In this document: positions 32,354 to 33,211 of the stretch, piece by piece
How positions within the stretch are numbered: the stretch's first letter is position 1
Layout of the letters: every line of letters starts with the position of its first letter
From: Pandoraea sp. ASV26
GTDB lineage: Bacteria > Pseudomonadota > Gammaproteobacteria > Burkholderiales > Burkholderiaceae
Reading direction: 5' to 3'
Assembly (NCBI RefSeq): GCF_016428915.1
Contig: NZ_JAELTP010000062.1
Span: 1 to 33,211 of the forward strand
DNA length: 33,211 bases
The notes under the pieces: model-generated
What the model was told of the DNA's origin: nothing
What the model saw: the letters and a program-made list of their open reading frames with translations, nothing else
Database searches by the model: none
Made by a program: the position numbers and the translations under genes

Positions 32354-33211
32354 ATGACGACCCCCACGCCCGACCTCATTCTGGTCAACGGCAAGTTCAC
32401 CACGCTCGACCGCGCCAACCCGCAAGCCGAGGCCGTCGCGCTCGCCGGCGGAACATTTACCGCCGTGGGCACGCGCGACGACGTGATGCGGCTGGCTGGC
32501 AACGCTACGCGGGTCATCGACTTGCAGGGCCGCCGCGTCATCCCCGGACTGATCGACAGTCACATGCACATCATCCGGGGTGGCCTCAACTACAACATGG
32601 AGCTGCGCTGGGACGGCGTTCGCTCGCTGGCCGACGCCATGCGCATGTTGAAGGATCAGGTCGACCGCACGCCTGCGCCGCAGTGGGTTCGGGTCGTGGG
32701 TGGCTTCACGGAGCATCAGTTCGCCGAAAAGCGTCTGCCGAGCATCGATGAGCTGAACGCCGTCGCGCCCGACACGCCGGTGTTCATCCTGCACCTGTAC
32801 GACCGCGCGATTCTCAATGGCGCGGCCTTGCGCACCGTGGGCTACACCAAAGACACGCCCAACCCGCCGGGCGGCGAGATCGTGCGCGACGCGTCGGGCA
32901 ACCCGACCGGCTTGCTGCTCGCAAAACCGAACGCGACTATTCTCTACGCCACGCTCGCCAAGGGGCCGAAGTTGCCCCCGGATTATCAGAAGAACTCGAC
33001 ACGCCACTTCATGCGCGAAGTGAACCGGCTCGGTGTGACGGGCGTGATCGATGCCGGCGGCGGCTTCCAGAATTACCCCGAGGACTACAGCATCATCGAG
33101 GAACTGCACCGCGAAGGGCTGTTGACGGTGCGCCTTGCTTACAACCTTTTCACGCAGAAGCCCAAGGCCGAGCTTGCGGATTTCAGCCAGTGGGTCAAGC
33201 AAGTGAGCCCC
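32354..33211 (+). CDS. YtcJ-like amidohydrolase (partial, runs off the window)
   Basis: The first 286 codons of a metal-dependent amidohydrolase are present without a stop, and the gene continues past the right edge. The N-terminus MTTPTPDLILVNGKFTTLD and the segment VIDLQGRRVIPGLIDSHMHI show the small beta domain and the HxH metal site (H70, H72) of the Amidohydro_3/YtcJ group, followed by family-typical WVRVVGGFTEHQF and GVTGVIDAGGGFQ. ATG at 32354 has GGAGG seven to eleven bases upstream. Full-length relatives are roughly 550-620 residues, so about half is visible. It is co-transcribed with the YcaC-like hydrolase; the substrate is unknown. Confidence 0.93.
   Translation, partial: MTTPTPDLILVNGKFTTLDRANPQAEAVALAGGTFTAVGTRDDVMRLAGNATRVIDLQGRRVIPGLIDSHMHIIRGGLNYNMELRWDGVRSLADAMRMLKDQVDRTPAPQWVRVVGGFTEHQFAEKRLPSIDELNAVAPDTPVFILHLYDRAILNGAALRTVGYTKDTPNPPGGEIVRDASGNPTGLLLAKPNATILYATLAKGPKLPPDYQKNSTRHFMREVNRLGVTGVIDAGGGFQNYPEDYSIIEELHREGLLTVRLAYNLFTQKPKAELADFSQWVKQVSP

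Noticed and set aside
1-33211. CRISPR arrays, tRNA genes, insertion sequences, prophage or frameshifted genes
   Set aside because: No regularly spaced repeats, cloverleaf-like sequences, transposase or phage genes were seen, and the main genes are open from end to end.

Overview
The window is GC-rich, densely coded DNA from a Gram-negative bacterium. Protein types and style (large filamentous-haemagglutinin proteins, putative porin, FecI/FecR pairs, YcaC-like hydrolase, AAGGAG-type ribosome sites) suggest a betaproteobacterium of the Burkholderiaceae, Pandoraea/Burkholderia-like. The genus is my inference and cannot be proved from the sequence alone.

Layout. (1) 1-362: a strong leftward sigma70 promoter of rRNA/tRNA type at the very edge, then a Fur-box promoter reading right. 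(2) 363-4517, plus strand: a complete iron cell-surface-signalling set, FecI-like sigma, FecR-like anti-sigma and a TonB-dependent siderophore receptor with an N-terminal STN signalling domain. A terminator at 4592-4630 is shared with the converging giant gene. (3) 4663-30585, almost all minus strand: a large surface-protein export locus. Read in the direction of transcription it runs parvulin prolyl isomerase, (a small divergent secreted protein on the plus strand), TpsB outer-membrane transporter, DUF2341-LamG-ExbB fusion, ExbD, TonB, putative porin, periplasmic coiled-coil protein, YbjN-like protein, terminator, then a second signalling set (STN protein without a beta-barrel, ECF sigma, FecR), and last a 4399-residue TpsA filamentous haemagglutinin of 13.2 kb. 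(4) 30719-33211: a LuxR-type regulator with a degenerate receiver domain, divergent from an isochorismatase-fold hydrolase and a YtcJ-like amidohydrolase that runs off the window.

How it may work. The second signalling set has the architecture of the Pseudomonas aeruginosa PUMA3 system (VreA-VreI-VreR), where a receptor-like protein lacks its barrel and the regulon includes a two-partner secretion pair and exbB/exbD genes. Here all these parts sit next to each other, and the vreA-like gene is preceded by a good match to a Pho box (CTGTCAA-N4-CTGTCAC). The most interesting hypothesis is a phosphate-starvation-induced, cell-surface-signalled two-partner secretion system with its own proton-motive-force module (ExbB fusion/ExbD/TonB) and possibly its own periplasmic chaperone (parvulin). 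The parts are seen in the sequence; the functional coupling is inference.

No CRISPR array, tRNA, rRNA gene body, insertion sequence or prophage was recognised. All long genes look intact.
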